Shown one piece after another: positions 44,098 to 53,975 of a DNA stretch of 64,000 nt. Source of the stretch: Bacteroidota bacterium (GTDB lineage: Bacteria; Bacteroidota; Bacteroidia; JAFLBG01); assembly GCA_017303975.1 (NCBI GenBank), contig JAFLBG010000012.1, forward strand, positions 24,287 through 88,286, given 5' to 3'. The stretch's first letter is position 1. Each line of letters opens with the position of its first letter. The notes beneath the pieces were generated by a model, which did not search any database, had not been told where the DNA came from, and saw only the letters and a program-made list of their open reading frames with translations. Position numbers and translations under genes: made by a program.

Positions 44098-46908
44098 ATG
44101 AGACAATTACTTACCTCTGCATTTATTTTTTTTACCACAATTATATATTCTCAAACCATAGAAGGTAATTGTACCTGTTGGACATCTGATGGAGCAGGAG
44201 GGGCTGCAGGTCCTTTTTATGGTACAGGCGATATTGTTTATATAACTGGAACAGGAATATTTAAAGATCAAGGAGAAGGTGTGCCATGGCCTGCAGATTT
44301 TTATGTTGTTCCTAACGATAATAGCAATGGAGGAGGAACTGTTGCATTCTCATTAGATGATATTCTAAATGGCGTGCCTAATACAGAAATATCGTTGCTT
44401 GCCGGTGGTGCATTTGCCGATATTGTAATTGCTGCAGGGCCATTGCCTGCTGGTGAATACGATATAGTTATAGATAACAATAGAGATGGGTATTTTAATA
44501 AGAATACAACCGACTGTTATATTGGAGTAGGTAGTACGTATGCTTTTAGTGTAACTAAAACCCCTTTTGAACCTTGGCAAGCGGCAGAAATACAACGTTT
44601 AAAAGACAAGGCTTTAGATGAATATATGAAAGCGGCCGAAATGCATTTGTACTTAACATTAGCTCAAATGTTGCCTGCTGCATATTCGTCCGCAACCGGT
44701 AAAGTATCTAGTGCAGAGAATATAATTGGTAAGGTTTCAGAGGTAATGGCTTCATTTAAACAGGCACAAGGCATTTATAATAAAATTAAGGCAGGTGCTG
44801 TTGGATTATATGAGATTGATGCTCTTAAAAAATTGTTAAAAGATTTGGTTTGGAAACAACTAACAGAAATACAAGAAATAAAAGATTTAAAAAAGTTGTA
44901 CGATAGCTACACGCAAATGGCAACAACGGATTATGATAAGTTGACTGTAAATCTTTTTTATAATGTTTCGAAAAATGTATATATGGCTAATATGCTTAAA
45001 TGGGGTGCTATTGCAATGGATCCACCTAACAATGATTTTTTCAAACCAACTCCACTTGACACTGCTTGGGCTATGTTTTACCCGAGTATATCAGATAATA
45101 AAATGGTAAACGCTCAAGCCGATTTTGCCAATGCTGTAGAAATTGAAAATATGGCACTGGAAGGATTATTGCATAGCTGGGAAAAGATGCAAGGTGCTTT
45201 AAATGCCACTGCTGATGTACATTCTAGAACCCAAGCAAAGGCTGCACAAAAGTATTTAAGTTTGATTCAACAAACACAACAATTGAAGGCTAATGCAGTT
45301 GACTCGATGTTGCATGAAATAGCCTTAGACTCTTTATATGATTTGGAATTTTCAATGACTAAATTTCAACATCTGAAACAAGTAGTTGCTAACAAAACCC
45401 TTACTCCGGAGGAGATAACGGACTTGGCAAATCAGGGCATTTCTCCATTAAAATGGGATTCCATTAAAAATAGTTTTTTAGCATTTACTCCGGAGATTAT
45501 TTTCTTAGGCGATACTGCTAGAATACCCAATGGTAGATTCTCTAATGTTATTAATGCCTACAAGCAACATAATCAAAACACTTCGCTAACTCTTGATTCT
45601 ATTTACAATTCTTTACAAGTAAATCTTGTTAATAATGTTAATGGGGTAAGTATTGATATGGAGCCACATGCAATTATTGCAGGACCGACAAAAGTAAATT
45701 TAGGTCAGTCAGTTACGTTAACTGCTAATAATTCAAATTCAAACTTAAATGCATGTACGTATCAATGGGATTTTAATAACGACAGTACATTTAATGATGC
45801 AATCGGAGCTAGTGTTTTGTATAGTCCAACTACCCAAGGGTATAGAATTGTTGGTGTAAAAGCTACAAATGGATACGGATCTGTTGATTATGCTTATTAT
45901 GTTGTAAAGGGAGTTTCTTTAAACAAATCACCCATTATAGTATCTAAGTCTCCTACTGTTGCAACCTCGATAATAAACCAATCTGCCTCTATTACATTTT
46001 CTGTTAATGTAAACGATCCGGATGGAGACCCTGTTACCATAACATGGTACAAAAATTCAATTCAGATGGGCACAGGTAACTCGTATCTTTATACTTCTAA
46101 CTATTCAGGTTGTGTTACTCAAGCAGATGAAATTACAGTTGAAGTTTCGGATAACAATCTATATTCAAATAATGCTTTCGAGTTTTGGACAGTTTTATAC
46201 CATAACAAAGTGTATGCATTAATGGACGATACAAGCAACTGTTCGGGTAATTCAATTTTGCTTAATCCTTCTTATTCATACAACGATGGAGCAACCTATA
46301 ATTGGTCAAATAGTACAACTGATACAGCGCTATTAGCAAATAGTTCAGGATTGTATTGGGTGGAGGTTTCTAGAAATGGATGTATAGCAAAAGATAGTGC
46401 AGTTGTTGCTTTAACTTCTATTCCAGCATTCAGTTTGGGAAATGATACCACTTGCACCAATTGTCAAATAAGCTTATTAGCTAATTTGGGAAGTGGGTAC
46501 AATTATTCTTGGAGTACTGGCAGTCTGGCAAATTCAATAGTTGTAACAAGCAGCGGAACATATTATTTGGAAGTGGAAAAAGCAGGTTGCTTTAAAACGG
46601 ATTCAATAACAGTTACTATAAATAATAATACATCAATAGAAGAAATAGGTTTAAGTTCATATCTGGTTTATCCTAATCCTGCAAATGACATATTCTCGAT
46701 ATCTTACACAAGTATTGATAATAGGTCTATAGGTTTTGATTTAGTTGATTTGTATGGTAGAAAAATTCTTGAAATTGCACCGATTAAAAATCAAGTTGGC
46801 GTAAATAGATTAAGTATAGACGTATCCTCTTTTGCAAAAGGGATATATCTTATAAAAGCTACTACATCAACTGACTCAAAAGTTTTAACGAGAGTTGTGG
46901 TAAACTAG
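44098..46908 (+). CDS. Large secreted protein with PKD/Ig-like domains and T9SS type A sorting domain
   Basis: A 936-aa exported protein. The signal peptide (about 1-19, ending IIYSQ) leads to a Cys-containing beta domain (about 20-155). A long helical region follows (about 160-510), rich in Ala, Lys and Glu and probably partly coiled-coil. A PKD-like domain (about 520-605; YQWDFNNDSTFNDA), an Ig-like domain (about 610-700; NVNDPDGDPVTITWYKN) and two short Cys-bearing repeats (YNWSNSTTD, YSWSTGSLAN) come next. The end is a T9SS type A domain (about 860-936; YLVYPNPANDIFSISY, FAKGIYLIKA). I do not recognise the N-terminal and helical regions. Its function is unknown; surface exposure is expected. 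Confidence 0.75.
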   Translation: MRQLLTSAFIFFTTIIYSQTIEGNCTCWTSDGAGGAAGPFYGTGDIVYITGTGIFKDQGEGVPWPADFYVVPNDNSNGGGTVAFSLDDILNGVPNTEISLLAGGAFADIVIAAGPLPAGEYDIVIDNNRDGYFNKNTTDCYIGVGSTYAFSVTKTPFEPWQAAEIQRLKDKALDEYMKAAEMHLYLTLAQMLPAAYSSATGKVSSAENIIGKVSEVMASFKQAQGIYNKIKAGAVGLYEIDALKKLLKDLVWKQLTEIQEIKDLKKLYDSYTQMATTDYDKLTVNLFYNVSKNVYMANMLKWGAIAMDPPNNDFFKPTPLDTAWAMFYPSISDNKMVNAQADFANAVEIENMALEGLLHSWEKMQGALNATADVHSRTQAKAAQKYLSLIQQTQQLKANAVDSMLHEIALDSLYDLEFSMTKFQHLKQVVANKTLTPEEITDLANQGISPLKWDSIKNSFLAFTPEIIFLGDTARIPNGRFSNVINAYKQHNQNTSLTLDSIYNSLQVNLVNNVNGVSIDMEPHAIIAGPTKVNLGQSVTLTANNSNSNLNACTYQWDFNNDSTFNDAIGASVLYSPTTQGYRIVGVKATNGYGSVDYAYYVVKGVSLNKSPIIVSKSPTVATSIINQSASITFSVNVNDPDGDPVTITWYKNSIQMGTGNSYLYTSNYSGCVTQADEITVEVSDNNLYSNNAFEFWTVLYHNKVYALMDDTSNCSGNSILLNPSYSYNDGATYNWSNSTTDTALLANSSGLYWVEVSRNGCIAKDSAVVALTSIPAFSLGNDTTCTNCQISLLANLGSGYNYSWSTGSLANSIVVTSSGTYYLEVEKAGCFKTDSITVTINNNTSIEEIGLSSYLVYPNPANDIFSISYTSIDNRSIGFDLVDLYGRKILEIAPIKNQVGVNRLSIDVSSFAKGIYLIKATTSTDSKVLTRVVVN

Positions 46909-46983
46909 GTGTTTTAAAATTTTAAAATGTGATACCAACTTTTCAAAACTATGAGTGCTGGTTTTTAAATAATTTTCATTTTT

Positions 46984-47024
46984 AAAACTAAACCTGTGGA
47001 TCGAAAATCCATAGGTTTAGTTTT
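46984..47024 (+). terminator. Rho-independent terminator
   Basis: An 18-bp stem (46984-47001 with 47007-47024) with one G-T wobble and a 5-nt loop, ending in a run of seven T. It lies between the convergent 936-aa cargo gene and the type B adhesin-like gene. A-rich sequence on the other side lets it act in both directions. Confidence 0.85.
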
Positions 47025-47096
47025 TTTAGACGCAGATAGATTCAATTGAAGTTTTTAAGCCCAAAGCGGATTGGTATATTTTTATTTAATTTTAAC

Positions 47097-50000
47097 CTAT
47101 CTCAAAAGTGTAACAAATCCCTTCAACTCTAAATCATTAATAGTATACACATAAAAATAAGTTCCTTCCGGAACCTCTAAGCCCGCAGTAGTTCTGCCAT
47201 CCCAAGAGTGATTAAATCTGTCAGCTTCAAAAAGTAATACACCATAGCGATTGAATATTTTTAAGTTAGTGCAACCTAAGTAATAACCATTTAATTGTAT
47301 GTTAAAATTGTCGTTAGCACCGTCAAAATTGGGTGTAAATACATTGGGCGAATTATAAATTAAATAATTCTTAAAATCAGAAATACTTATTGCTGAGCTA
47401 TACGAGTCTTTGCAGCCGAATAAATTTTCTGCAATCAATTGAGGATTGTGATTTTGATTGTATGGAAGAACATAAGAAGCATTTGCCAAGCTAGAACTAT
47501 TGCCATCGCCCCATATCCAATTGTAGTTAGATGCGCCCACACTCTGATTTGTAAAACTAACAATCATGCCATCGCAACTAGGCGTAAGCGAGTACGTGTA
47601 ATCTGCAGTTGGATTAGCTTTTACTAATACTTGCACCGTGTCATTTGCAATACAACCTGCAGAATTAATTGCCGTAAGGGAATAGGTGGTGTTTACTGTT
47701 GGTGCAGCAATCGGATTAAATATGGTAGAGTCGTTTAACGTTGCTCCTGGACTCCAATCATAACTAGAGGCGTTGCTAGTAGTAGCAATTAGTGGAACAT
47801 TATTTTCCACACAAGTAAATGTATCAGGAATAGAAATAGTGAAAACAATAAGTGTAATAGTTGTGGTGTCTGAGTTTATACAATTATTATTGTCTGTTCC
47901 AATTACGGTATAGGTAGTAGTTCCCGTAGGATTTGCAGTTGGGTTGGCAATCGAAGTGCTGCTCAGTCCGTTGTTTGGGCTCCAGTTATACGTGGCAGCT
48001 CCTGTCGCGTTTAAGGTTACAGATAATCCGTTGCATAAATTTACTCCAACCCCTGCATCTACATTGGGTAGCGGATTTACATTTACTAGTATTGTATCAT
48101 TTGCTGTGCAACCATTCAAATCAGTAACCGTTACAATATACGATGAGCTTAGGGTTGTGTCCACCCAAGGATTTGAAATTTGCGAGTTGCTCAATCCGTT
48201 AGCCGGTGTCCATGAAAAGCTTACTCCTCCTGAGGCTTGCAACTGAATACTATCTTGCAAGCAGAACGCAGTGTCTGTTCCTGCAAAAGCAACAGGGCTT
48301 GGTAATATGGTTACGAAAACAGAATCTCTTCCCGAGCATGTATCATTTGTAACCGTAAGGTAATACATCGTGCTGCCTGCCGGATTTGCAAGAGGGTTGG
48401 CAATCGTTGTGTTGTTAAGGCTTGTGACAGGTGTCCATGCATATATTGAATTTGCTGGTGCTGTAGGGTTTCCACCAATTACAATAGAATTGCCTTTGCA
48501 AATTTGAAATCCGGAGCCTGCATCAACCGGTACATTAGAGGCTACTGCAACCTCAACTGTATCAATAGAAGTACAGCCATTTACATCAGTGCCTTCCACG
48601 GTGTAATTAATGGTTGCATTTGGCGAAGATTTTGGATTGTTAATGATGCTGCTATTCAACCCTGTTGTAGGTTGCCACTGATAGCTTGTTACACCAGTTG
48701 CAAGTAGTTGTATACTATCTCCCGGACATACCCAACTACTAATTCCTGCATCTACCGGAATTGGAGTATTAATTGTTACGGTTGTGCTATCCGTATTTGT
48801 GCATCCGTTTAAATCGGTTAGTAAGAGCGAATAAGTTGTTGTGCTGGTAGTTGTAACTATTGGATTGGAAATACTTGTAGAGCTTAATCCACCACTAGGA
48901 GACCAATTAAATATTCCTGCTCCGGAACCGCTTAATTGCGCGGTATTGCCGGTACAAATAGAAACAGTAGGCCCTGCATCAATAGTGGGTGCCGGAAATG
49001 TTGAAACTAGCACGGAATCAATATCCTGGCAATTATTTGCATCTGTAACGGTTAAAACAAAAGCGGTTGTTTGTGTACTAATGCTTGTGTTGGTAATAGT
49101 TGCAGTAGGATTAGATGTTGTGCCGTTGTTTAGTAAATTCGGTAATGTCCAAGAGTAAGTGTAGCCGGCAGTTGTAGCAGCTCCCAATTGCGCTATTTTA
49201 TTTGAACAAAGAGAGCTGTCGTTACCCGCATTTGCAGTTGGCAACGAATTTATGGTAACAACCTTACTTATAGGTGTTGCAATACAACCGTCTTTACTAG
49301 TGGTGGTAACGCTTACGGTTCCATTGCCAATTGCTCCCCAGTCTATTGTAATTGCATTGGTATTGCTGCCTGCTGTTTGAGTTCCACCAGTTACAGACCA
49401 TGCGTATGTTGCTCCGGAAATATTGGTAACATTGTATTGCGAGCCAGTAGTTTGGAAACACACATTGGTAGGGCCATTTATGGCAGAAGGCCCTTGAAAT
49501 GGATTTACCTGAATGGAATATTGCATACTTGTTGTTTTGTTTGGACAGCCATTGTCTTTTACAGAAACAAAAAATAAATAGGGTAGGGGGCGTGCTTGTC
49601 CACATACGGTTGGCCAACAGAAATTAGCACTTACAACACTATCGCCTTTTACATTGTTGGTAAAACTTGCAGCAGGGTTTGTATAACTACCTGAAAATAA
49701 TTGACCATTTGCACTTAAGGAAATACTATCTCCAAATTGATCGTAAAATATTACAGGGAAACATAAGCTATCTCCTTCTGTAATTACATAGGAGGTGAGT
49801 CCACTTCCGGATGTAGTTGATAATGCAGGAGGTGGATTGTTGGGGCAATTGATTACCAGTATTTGAAAGTCTCTGCGGGATATGCCAATTAAATTTCCAT
49901 TTCTATATTCTTTTATTTCAACTGCAATAACATATTCTCCGGGCGTATTACAATAATATCTCGAAAATCCTGTGGATGAATTAATGTAGGCATAACCACT

Positions 50001-50759
50001 TGCGCCAAACGGAATATTTTTGTTGTATCCTGTTTGCCATGTAACCGGAGGGATTGGCCAGTTCAAGCTCAATGGTAGGTTGGGAGCTGGGTTCGACTGA
50101 GTACCAAATCCTACGTAAGGGTCTTCAAACGAAAATATCAAAACATCTCCATCCGCATCAAATGCGGTGTTCAAAATAGTTACAGTGTCGTTTACGCACA
50201 TGAAAGGAATAGGCGAATCTGAAAAAACAGGAGAGTCGTTTGCAACTAGCGAAGGAGGAATGAATGCATGATAGGAATGACCTTGATTTCCGGAGTTACT
50301 CAAATTAAGTATCGTATTTACTCTACAGCATCTGTCGTAAAATAAATGATACCCTTGAAAAGTAAGTGGAAGGTCAATTGTTGCTTCGTACGTACATTCA
50401 TACACACAGGTGCTGGCTCCAACAGAGCAATTACTCGATGCTTCGGGAGTAATGGCAAAAGAATTTGTTAAAGGCATGTTTAACGTTTGCGTTATTCCCA
50501 AAAGAGAAGGAGGATTTACAGATCCTTCGTAAACACCAACTTGTAAAAAAGTTTCGGGAAACCCATTGCCCCAAAATGGTGAGTTGCAATCAATAAAAGT
50601 TTTGAATGTAACTTTGTAACGATATAAATTCCCACCCACATTTCCTTGGTATTCATAGGCAAGATTCCCCCCTACAATATGTGTGGCACAAACCTTTTCT
50701 GTGTACAAGCACAGAACAACTAATAAAGCACCAAGAAAACGTTTTTTGAAATACATCAT
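47097..50759 (-). CDS. Giant adhesin-like protein with seven tandem repeats and T9SS type B sorting domain
   Basis: A 1220-aa exported protein. The signal peptide ends in VCA, followed by THIVGGNLAYEYQG and YRYKVTFKTFIDC, an N-terminal domain common in large Bacteroidota surface proteins. A PKD-like domain lies near 430-510. Seven repeats of about 80 aa follow (about 515-1065), most with xxDAGxxxxxC, WSPxxGLSSxxIxNP, TxYxVxxTDxNGC. A further PKD domain (about 1070-1130) precedes the type B (CHU_C) end, VFTPNFDGANDNFNI with FNRYGVLLFEAD and EGTYFYVYTI. Type B cargo such as SprB is secreted by T9SS with PorP/SprF partners; none is adjacent. Its start overlaps the preceding gene by 4 bp (ATGA), so translation is coupled. 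Confidence 0.88.
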   Translation of the reverse strand: MMYFKKRFLGALLVVLCLYTEKVCATHIVGGNLAYEYQGNVGGNLYRYKVTFKTFIDCNSPFWGNGFPETFLQVGVYEGSVNPPSLLGITQTLNMPLTNSFAITPEASSNCSVGASTCVYECTYEATIDLPLTFQGYHLFYDRCCRVNTILNLSNSGNQGHSYHAFIPPSLVANDSPVFSDSPIPFMCVNDTVTILNTAFDADGDVLIFSFEDPYVGFGTQSNPAPNLPLSLNWPIPPVTWQTGYNKNIPFGASGYAYINSSTGFSRYYCNTPGEYVIAVEIKEYRNGNLIGISRRDFQILVINCPNNPPPALSTTSGSGLTSYVITEGDSLCFPVIFYDQFGDSISLSANGQLFSGSYTNPAASFTNNVKGDSVVSANFCWPTVCGQARPLPYLFFVSVKDNGCPNKTTSMQYSIQVNPFQGPSAINGPTNVCFQTTGSQYNVTNISGATYAWSVTGGTQTAGSNTNAITIDWGAIGNGTVSVTTTSKDGCIATPISKVVTINSLPTANAGNDSSLCSNKIAQLGAATTAGYTYSWTLPNLLNNGTTSNPTATITNTSISTQTTAFVLTVTDANNCQDIDSVLVSTFPAPTIDAGPTVSICTGNTAQLSGSGAGIFNWSPSGGLSSTSISNPIVTTTSTTTYSLLLTDLNGCTNTDSTTVTINTPIPVDAGISSWVCPGDSIQLLATGVTSYQWQPTTGLNSSIINNPKSSPNATINYTVEGTDVNGCTSIDTVEVAVASNVPVDAGSGFQICKGNSIVIGGNPTAPANSIYAWTPVTSLNNTTIANPLANPAGSTMYYLTVTNDTCSGRDSVFVTILPSPVAFAGTDTAFCLQDSIQLQASGGVSFSWTPANGLSNSQISNPWVDTTLSSSYIVTVTDLNGCTANDTILVNVNPLPNVDAGVGVNLCNGLSVTLNATGAATYNWSPNNGLSSTSIANPTANPTGTTTYTVIGTDNNNCINSDTTTITLIVFTISIPDTFTCVENNVPLIATTSNASSYDWSPGATLNDSTIFNPIAAPTVNTTYSLTAINSAGCIANDTVQVLVKANPTADYTYSLTPSCDGMIVSFTNQSVGASNYNWIWGDGNSSSLANASYVLPYNQNHNPQLIAENLFGCKDSYSSAISISDFKNYLIYNSPNVFTPNFDGANDNFNIQLNGYYLGCTNLKIFNRYGVLLFEADRFNHSWDGRTTAGLEVPEGTYFYVYTINDLELKGFVTLLR

Positions 50760-52234
50760 TTGGCAATTACAATTTTCTTGGTTATCGAATTAGTTGCAGT
50801 TTGTGCACGAAGAAAATAATACCCATTTGCAATGGCTGATGTGTTAATTCTTACAGGTGTTTCCAAGGTTTTTATGTTTATTAGTTCATTGCCAAATAAA
50901 TCAACTAATTCTAAATTAGTAATCTCTATTCCATTCGGTACTAAAATAGTTAGCATATCAGTGGCAGGATTTGGGAATACTTGTAATTGATCTTCTTGTT
51001 CGTTTTCTGTCATACTATTTGCCGATGTTATAATTACCGTATAATCTTCTGCTTGACCATATGTTAAATTAGTGCACGAAGTATATCCACTTCCTGCATA
51101 ATCTGCCATAGCTCGCAAGCGCAATGGCGTGTTAAGAATAGCGGCACTACTAGAAATAAGAATATTCCCACTCGGGCTGTTTTGATTCAACGCTGAAAAA
51201 ACTAATTCGTTGGTTCCGGTAAATAGTCCGTCATTGTTATAGTCAATATAGATTTTTACATCGTGTGGGTTTAACGTACCTGTACTTACTTGCACGGTGT
51301 AGGTTGTGTTTTTTTGTAATGTAGTTTGTAGGTCACAACTGTTGTCTTTGTAGCCTTCAGTGGCATCAAGCGAAGTGTAGTTAATAGTGTTTAACTTAAA
51401 CTTTGTAATTCCGTACTGACAGCAATAACCCAATGTACTTGGGCTGCACGATGCTGCAATTGGGCCATTTCCTAATGTAACTTGTATATAGTTTAAAATG
51501 GAATCTTTGTCGCTGCCGTTGCCATTGGTGGTGGTTAGTTTTACGGTGTAATTGCCGCTTGTAGTATAAGTATGTATTGGGTTTTGTTGCGAGCTAGTAC
51601 CTCCATCTCCAAAATTCCATAGCCATGTAGTGGGCACATTGCTGGAAATATCTGTAAAAGAAACTACTCCCGAACAAGTAAGCGTGTCATTTGCAACAAA
51701 GGCGGTATTGGGAGGTAACGGATTATTTAAAATAATAATTCCATAATCTTCGGCTTGCCCGTATGTTATGTTTTTACAAGGTGTGGGTGGAGATGCGAAA
51801 TCATAATCGGCCGAAATGCGCAGTCGAAGCGGAATGTTTTTAATTGCGCTAGCCGGAATCGTGATGGCTCCTGTGGCGGTAAGTACAGAATTTGCGGAGA
51901 AAACAAGTTCGTTAATGCTATCTAGAAGATTGTTGTTGTTGTAATCAATCCACGCTCTCACGTTTTGTTTGCCCGGATTTCCGCCACTTACATTCACAGA
52001 AATGGAGTAGGTTGCACCGGCATAAACTGAGGTAGTTATGGTGGAGCTGTAATCTTTGTATCCATCAGAACCTCCTGCAGTTGTATTGTTTATGGTGTTA
52101 AACGATACGTTTATAATCCCAAATCCGCAGCAATAAGCCGTTGTGCTTGGAGTACAAATGCTGGACGCAGTTTGCTGAGAATTAGAAATAGTGCTTAAAA
52201 GGACAAATAGTAGTATTAGAAAGAATGGTTGCAT
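50756..52234 (-). CDS. Secreted GEVED-PKD-GEVED protein with T9SS type A sorting domain
   Basis: A 492-aa exported protein. The signal peptide ends near residue 19. Two GEVED-type domains (about 85-175 and 305-400; both with WIDYNNN/YIDYNNDG, PLRLRxxADY and YGQAEDYxVII) flank a PKD domain (about 180-255; TWLWNFGDGGTSSQQNP). The type A sorting end (about 415-492) has LQVFPNPATDMLTI and ANGYYFLRAQT. The two GEVED modules begin with the same CTPSTTAYCC/CSPSTLGYCC motif, so they are an internal duplication. It is the first gene of a two-gene transcript with the 1220-aa adhesin-like protein. Confidence 0.87.
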   Translation of the reverse strand: MQPFFLILLFVLLSTISNSQQTASSICTPSTTAYCCGFGIINVSFNTINNTTAGGSDGYKDYSSTITTSVYAGATYSISVNVSGGNPGKQNVRAWIDYNNNNLLDSINELVFSANSVLTATGAITIPASAIKNIPLRLRISADYDFASPPTPCKNITYGQAEDYGIIILNNPLPPNTAFVANDTLTCSGVVSFTDISSNVPTTWLWNFGDGGTSSQQNPIHTYTTSGNYTVKLTTTNGNGSDKDSILNYIQVTLGNGPIAASCSPSTLGYCCQYGITKFKLNTINYTSLDATEGYKDNSCDLQTTLQKNTTYTVQVSTGTLNPHDVKIYIDYNNDGLFTGTNELVFSALNQNSPSGNILISSSAAILNTPLRLRAMADYAGSGYTSCTNLTYGQAEDYTVIITSANSMTENEQEDQLQVFPNPATDMLTILVPNGIEITNLELVDLFGNELINIKTLETPVRINTSAIANGYYFLRAQTATNSITKKIVIAK

Positions 52235-52306
52235 TTTTTGATTTTTTTCAATTTAACTAAAAGAAATGTAGAATTAAAATGATGTATTGAATCTTAATTT
52301 AGGTCG

Positions 52307-52314
52307 CAAAGGTA
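52307..52314 (-). promoter_or_regulatory. Candidate -7 box for the GEVED/adhesin operon (TACCTTTG)
   Basis: Read on the minus strand, TACCTTTGCG matches the TAnnTTTG core with the frequent trailing C. It lies 73 nt upstream of the ATG at 52234, in the gap divergent from guaB. Confidence 0.45.
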
Positions 52315-52351
52315 TTTTTCGTAACTACTAGCGGATAATAAATAATATAAC

Positions 52352-52359
52352 TATATTTG
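52352..52359 (+). promoter_or_regulatory. Candidate guaB -7 box (TATATTTG)
   Basis: TATATTTGC matches TAnnTTTG and is 36 nt upstream of the guaB ATG, a normal leader length. No purine-riboswitch-like fold was recognised in the short leader. Confidence 0.45.
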
Positions 52360-52394
52360 CATGAATTTTATAACCCGTAAAATTCAACTGTTCT

Positions 52395-53867
52395 ATGTCA
52401 TTAGACTCTTCAAAATTTATAAGTGAAGGACTCACTTATGATGATGTGCTTCTGGTACCAGCGTATTCAGAAGTTCTACCTCGCGAAGTAAATATTACTT
52501 CACTTTTTTCACGTGATATTAAATTGAATACCCCAATTGTATCTGCTGCTATGGATACTGTTACCGAGTATCAATTGGCTATTGCTATTGCACAAGAAGG
52601 AGGTATTGGCGTATTGCATAAAAATATGACCATTGCCGAACAAGCCGAACAAGTGCGTAAAGTAAAACGTTCGGAAAGTGGAATGATACAAGATCCTGTT
52701 ACCTTATCTGTAACGGCTAGTGTAGGCGATGCATTGAATTTAATGCGCGAAAATAAAATTGGAGGAATTCCCGTAGTTTCAACTGATAATAAATTAGTGG
52801 GTATTGTTACCAATCGTGATCTTCGTTTTGAGAAAAACATGAAACGCCCTATTCGCGAGGTAATGACTAGTGATAATATCATTACTGCAAAAGAAGGTAC
52901 CGATTTACGAAAGGCAGAACAGATTCTAGAAAAGTATAAAATTGAAAAACTGCCTGTAGTTGATAAAAACAACAGGTTGGTTGGATTAATCACGTTTAAG
53001 GACATTATAAAAGTTCGTATTCGCCCAAATTCTTGTAAAGATCATTTGGGTCGTTTGCGTGTAGCTGCTGCTGTTGGTGTTACTGCAGACACGATGGAAC
53101 GGGTGGACGCATTGGTAAAAGCCAATGTTGACGGAATTATAATTGATACCGCTCATGGGCATTCTAAAGGGGTGCTTGAAATGATAAAAGCGGTAAGAAA
53201 AAAATACAAAGATTTGCAATTGGTAGCCGGAAATATTGCAACCGGAGAAGCCGCATTAGCGCTTGTAAAAGCAGGTGTAGATGGAGTAAAGGTAGGAATT
53301 GGCCCGGGTTCTATTTGTACTACACGTGTAATTGCTGGAGTAGGTGTCCCTCAGCTTTATGCTGTTTATGAAGTAGCTAAAGCACTCAAAAAGACCGGTG
53401 TTCCACTGATTGCGGATGGAGGTATTCGTTATACAGGAGATATTGTAAAAGCTATTGCAGGAGGTGCTCATTCTATAATGGCGGGTTCTATTTTTGCCGG
53501 TGTAGAAGAATCTCCCGGAGAAACTATCATGTACGAAGGTAGAAGATTTAAAGCATACAGAGGTATGGGATCTATTGAGGCAATGCAAAAAGGCTCTAAA
53601 GACCGCTATTTCCAAGATGTAGAAGATGATATTAAAAAATTAGTTCCGGAAGGCATTTCCGGTCGTGTCCCTTATAAAGGCTCATTGTCTGAAGTTATTT
53701 ATCAAATGATTGGAGGTTTAAAAGCAGGTATGGGTTATTGCGGTGCTGCTACTATTGAGCAATTGCAAAAAGCTAAGTTTATTAGAATTACCTCTGCCGG
53801 TGTTAAGGAAAGTCATCCACACGATGTATTCATTACTCGCGAAGCTCCTAATTATTCTAGTAAGTAG
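52395..53867 (+). CDS. guaB: Inosine-5'-monophosphate dehydrogenase
   Basis: A 490-aa full-length IMPDH. The TIM barrel is interrupted by two CBS domains (about 95-210). [19 protein letters not shown] and [13 protein letters not shown] open the barrel, and the catalytic loop [15 protein letters not shown] carries the nucleophile C308. The flap has [13 protein letters not shown] and the conserved arginine region near the end. It oxidises IMP to XMP, the committed step to GTP. A perfect palindromic terminator follows. Confidence 0.97.
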   Translation: MSLDSSKFISEGLTYDDVLLVPAYSEVLPREVNITSLFSRDIKLNTPIVSAAMDTVTEYQLAIAIAQEGGIGVLHKNMTIAEQAEQVRKVKRSESGMIQDPVTLSVTASVGDALNLMRENKIGGIPVVSTDNKLVGIVTNRDLRFEKNMKRPIREVMTSDNIITAKEGTDLRKAEQILEKYKIEKLPVVDKNNRLVGLITFKDIIKVRIRPNSCKDHLGRLRVAAAVGVTADTMERVDALVKANVDGIIIDTAHGHSKGVLEMIKAVRKKYKDLQLVAGNIATGEAALALVKAGVDGVKVGIGPGSICTTRVIAGVGVPQLYAVYEVAKALKKTGVPLIADGGIRYTGDIVKAIAGGAHSIMAGSIFAGVEESPGETIMYEGRRFKAYRGMGSIEAMQKGSKDRYFQDVEDDIKKLVPEGISGRVPYKGSLSEVIYQMIGGLKAGMGYCGAATIEQLQKAKFIRITSAGVKESHPHDVFITREAPNYSSK

Positions 53868-53914
53868 TCTTAGGTACATTTATAAATTCAGAGAAACACT
53901 AAACTAGTTTATAT

Positions 53915-53946
53915 AAAAAGAGCGTGAATATATTCACGCTCTTTTT
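53915..53946. terminator. Rho-independent terminator, perfect 32-bp palindrome
   Basis: 16-bp arms (53915-53930 and 53931-53946) are exactly complementary; the central ATAT would form the loop. A and T tracts on both sides allow termination of guaB and of the convergent gene at 53976. Confidence 0.9.
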
Positions 53947-53975
53947 TGTTATAATGTAATGCTTATTAGGTATAA

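Noticed and set aside
43908..44138. A minus-strand open frame of 76 codons in the gap before the 936-aa cargo gene
   Set aside because: It overlaps the start and signal peptide of a well-supported gene on the other strand, has no recognisable domain and lacks a signal or RBS.
48841..49158. Plus-strand frames of up to 106 codons inside the 1220-aa repeat protein
   Set aside because: They are antisense shadows of a low-complexity repeat gene; their composition mirrors the repeats.
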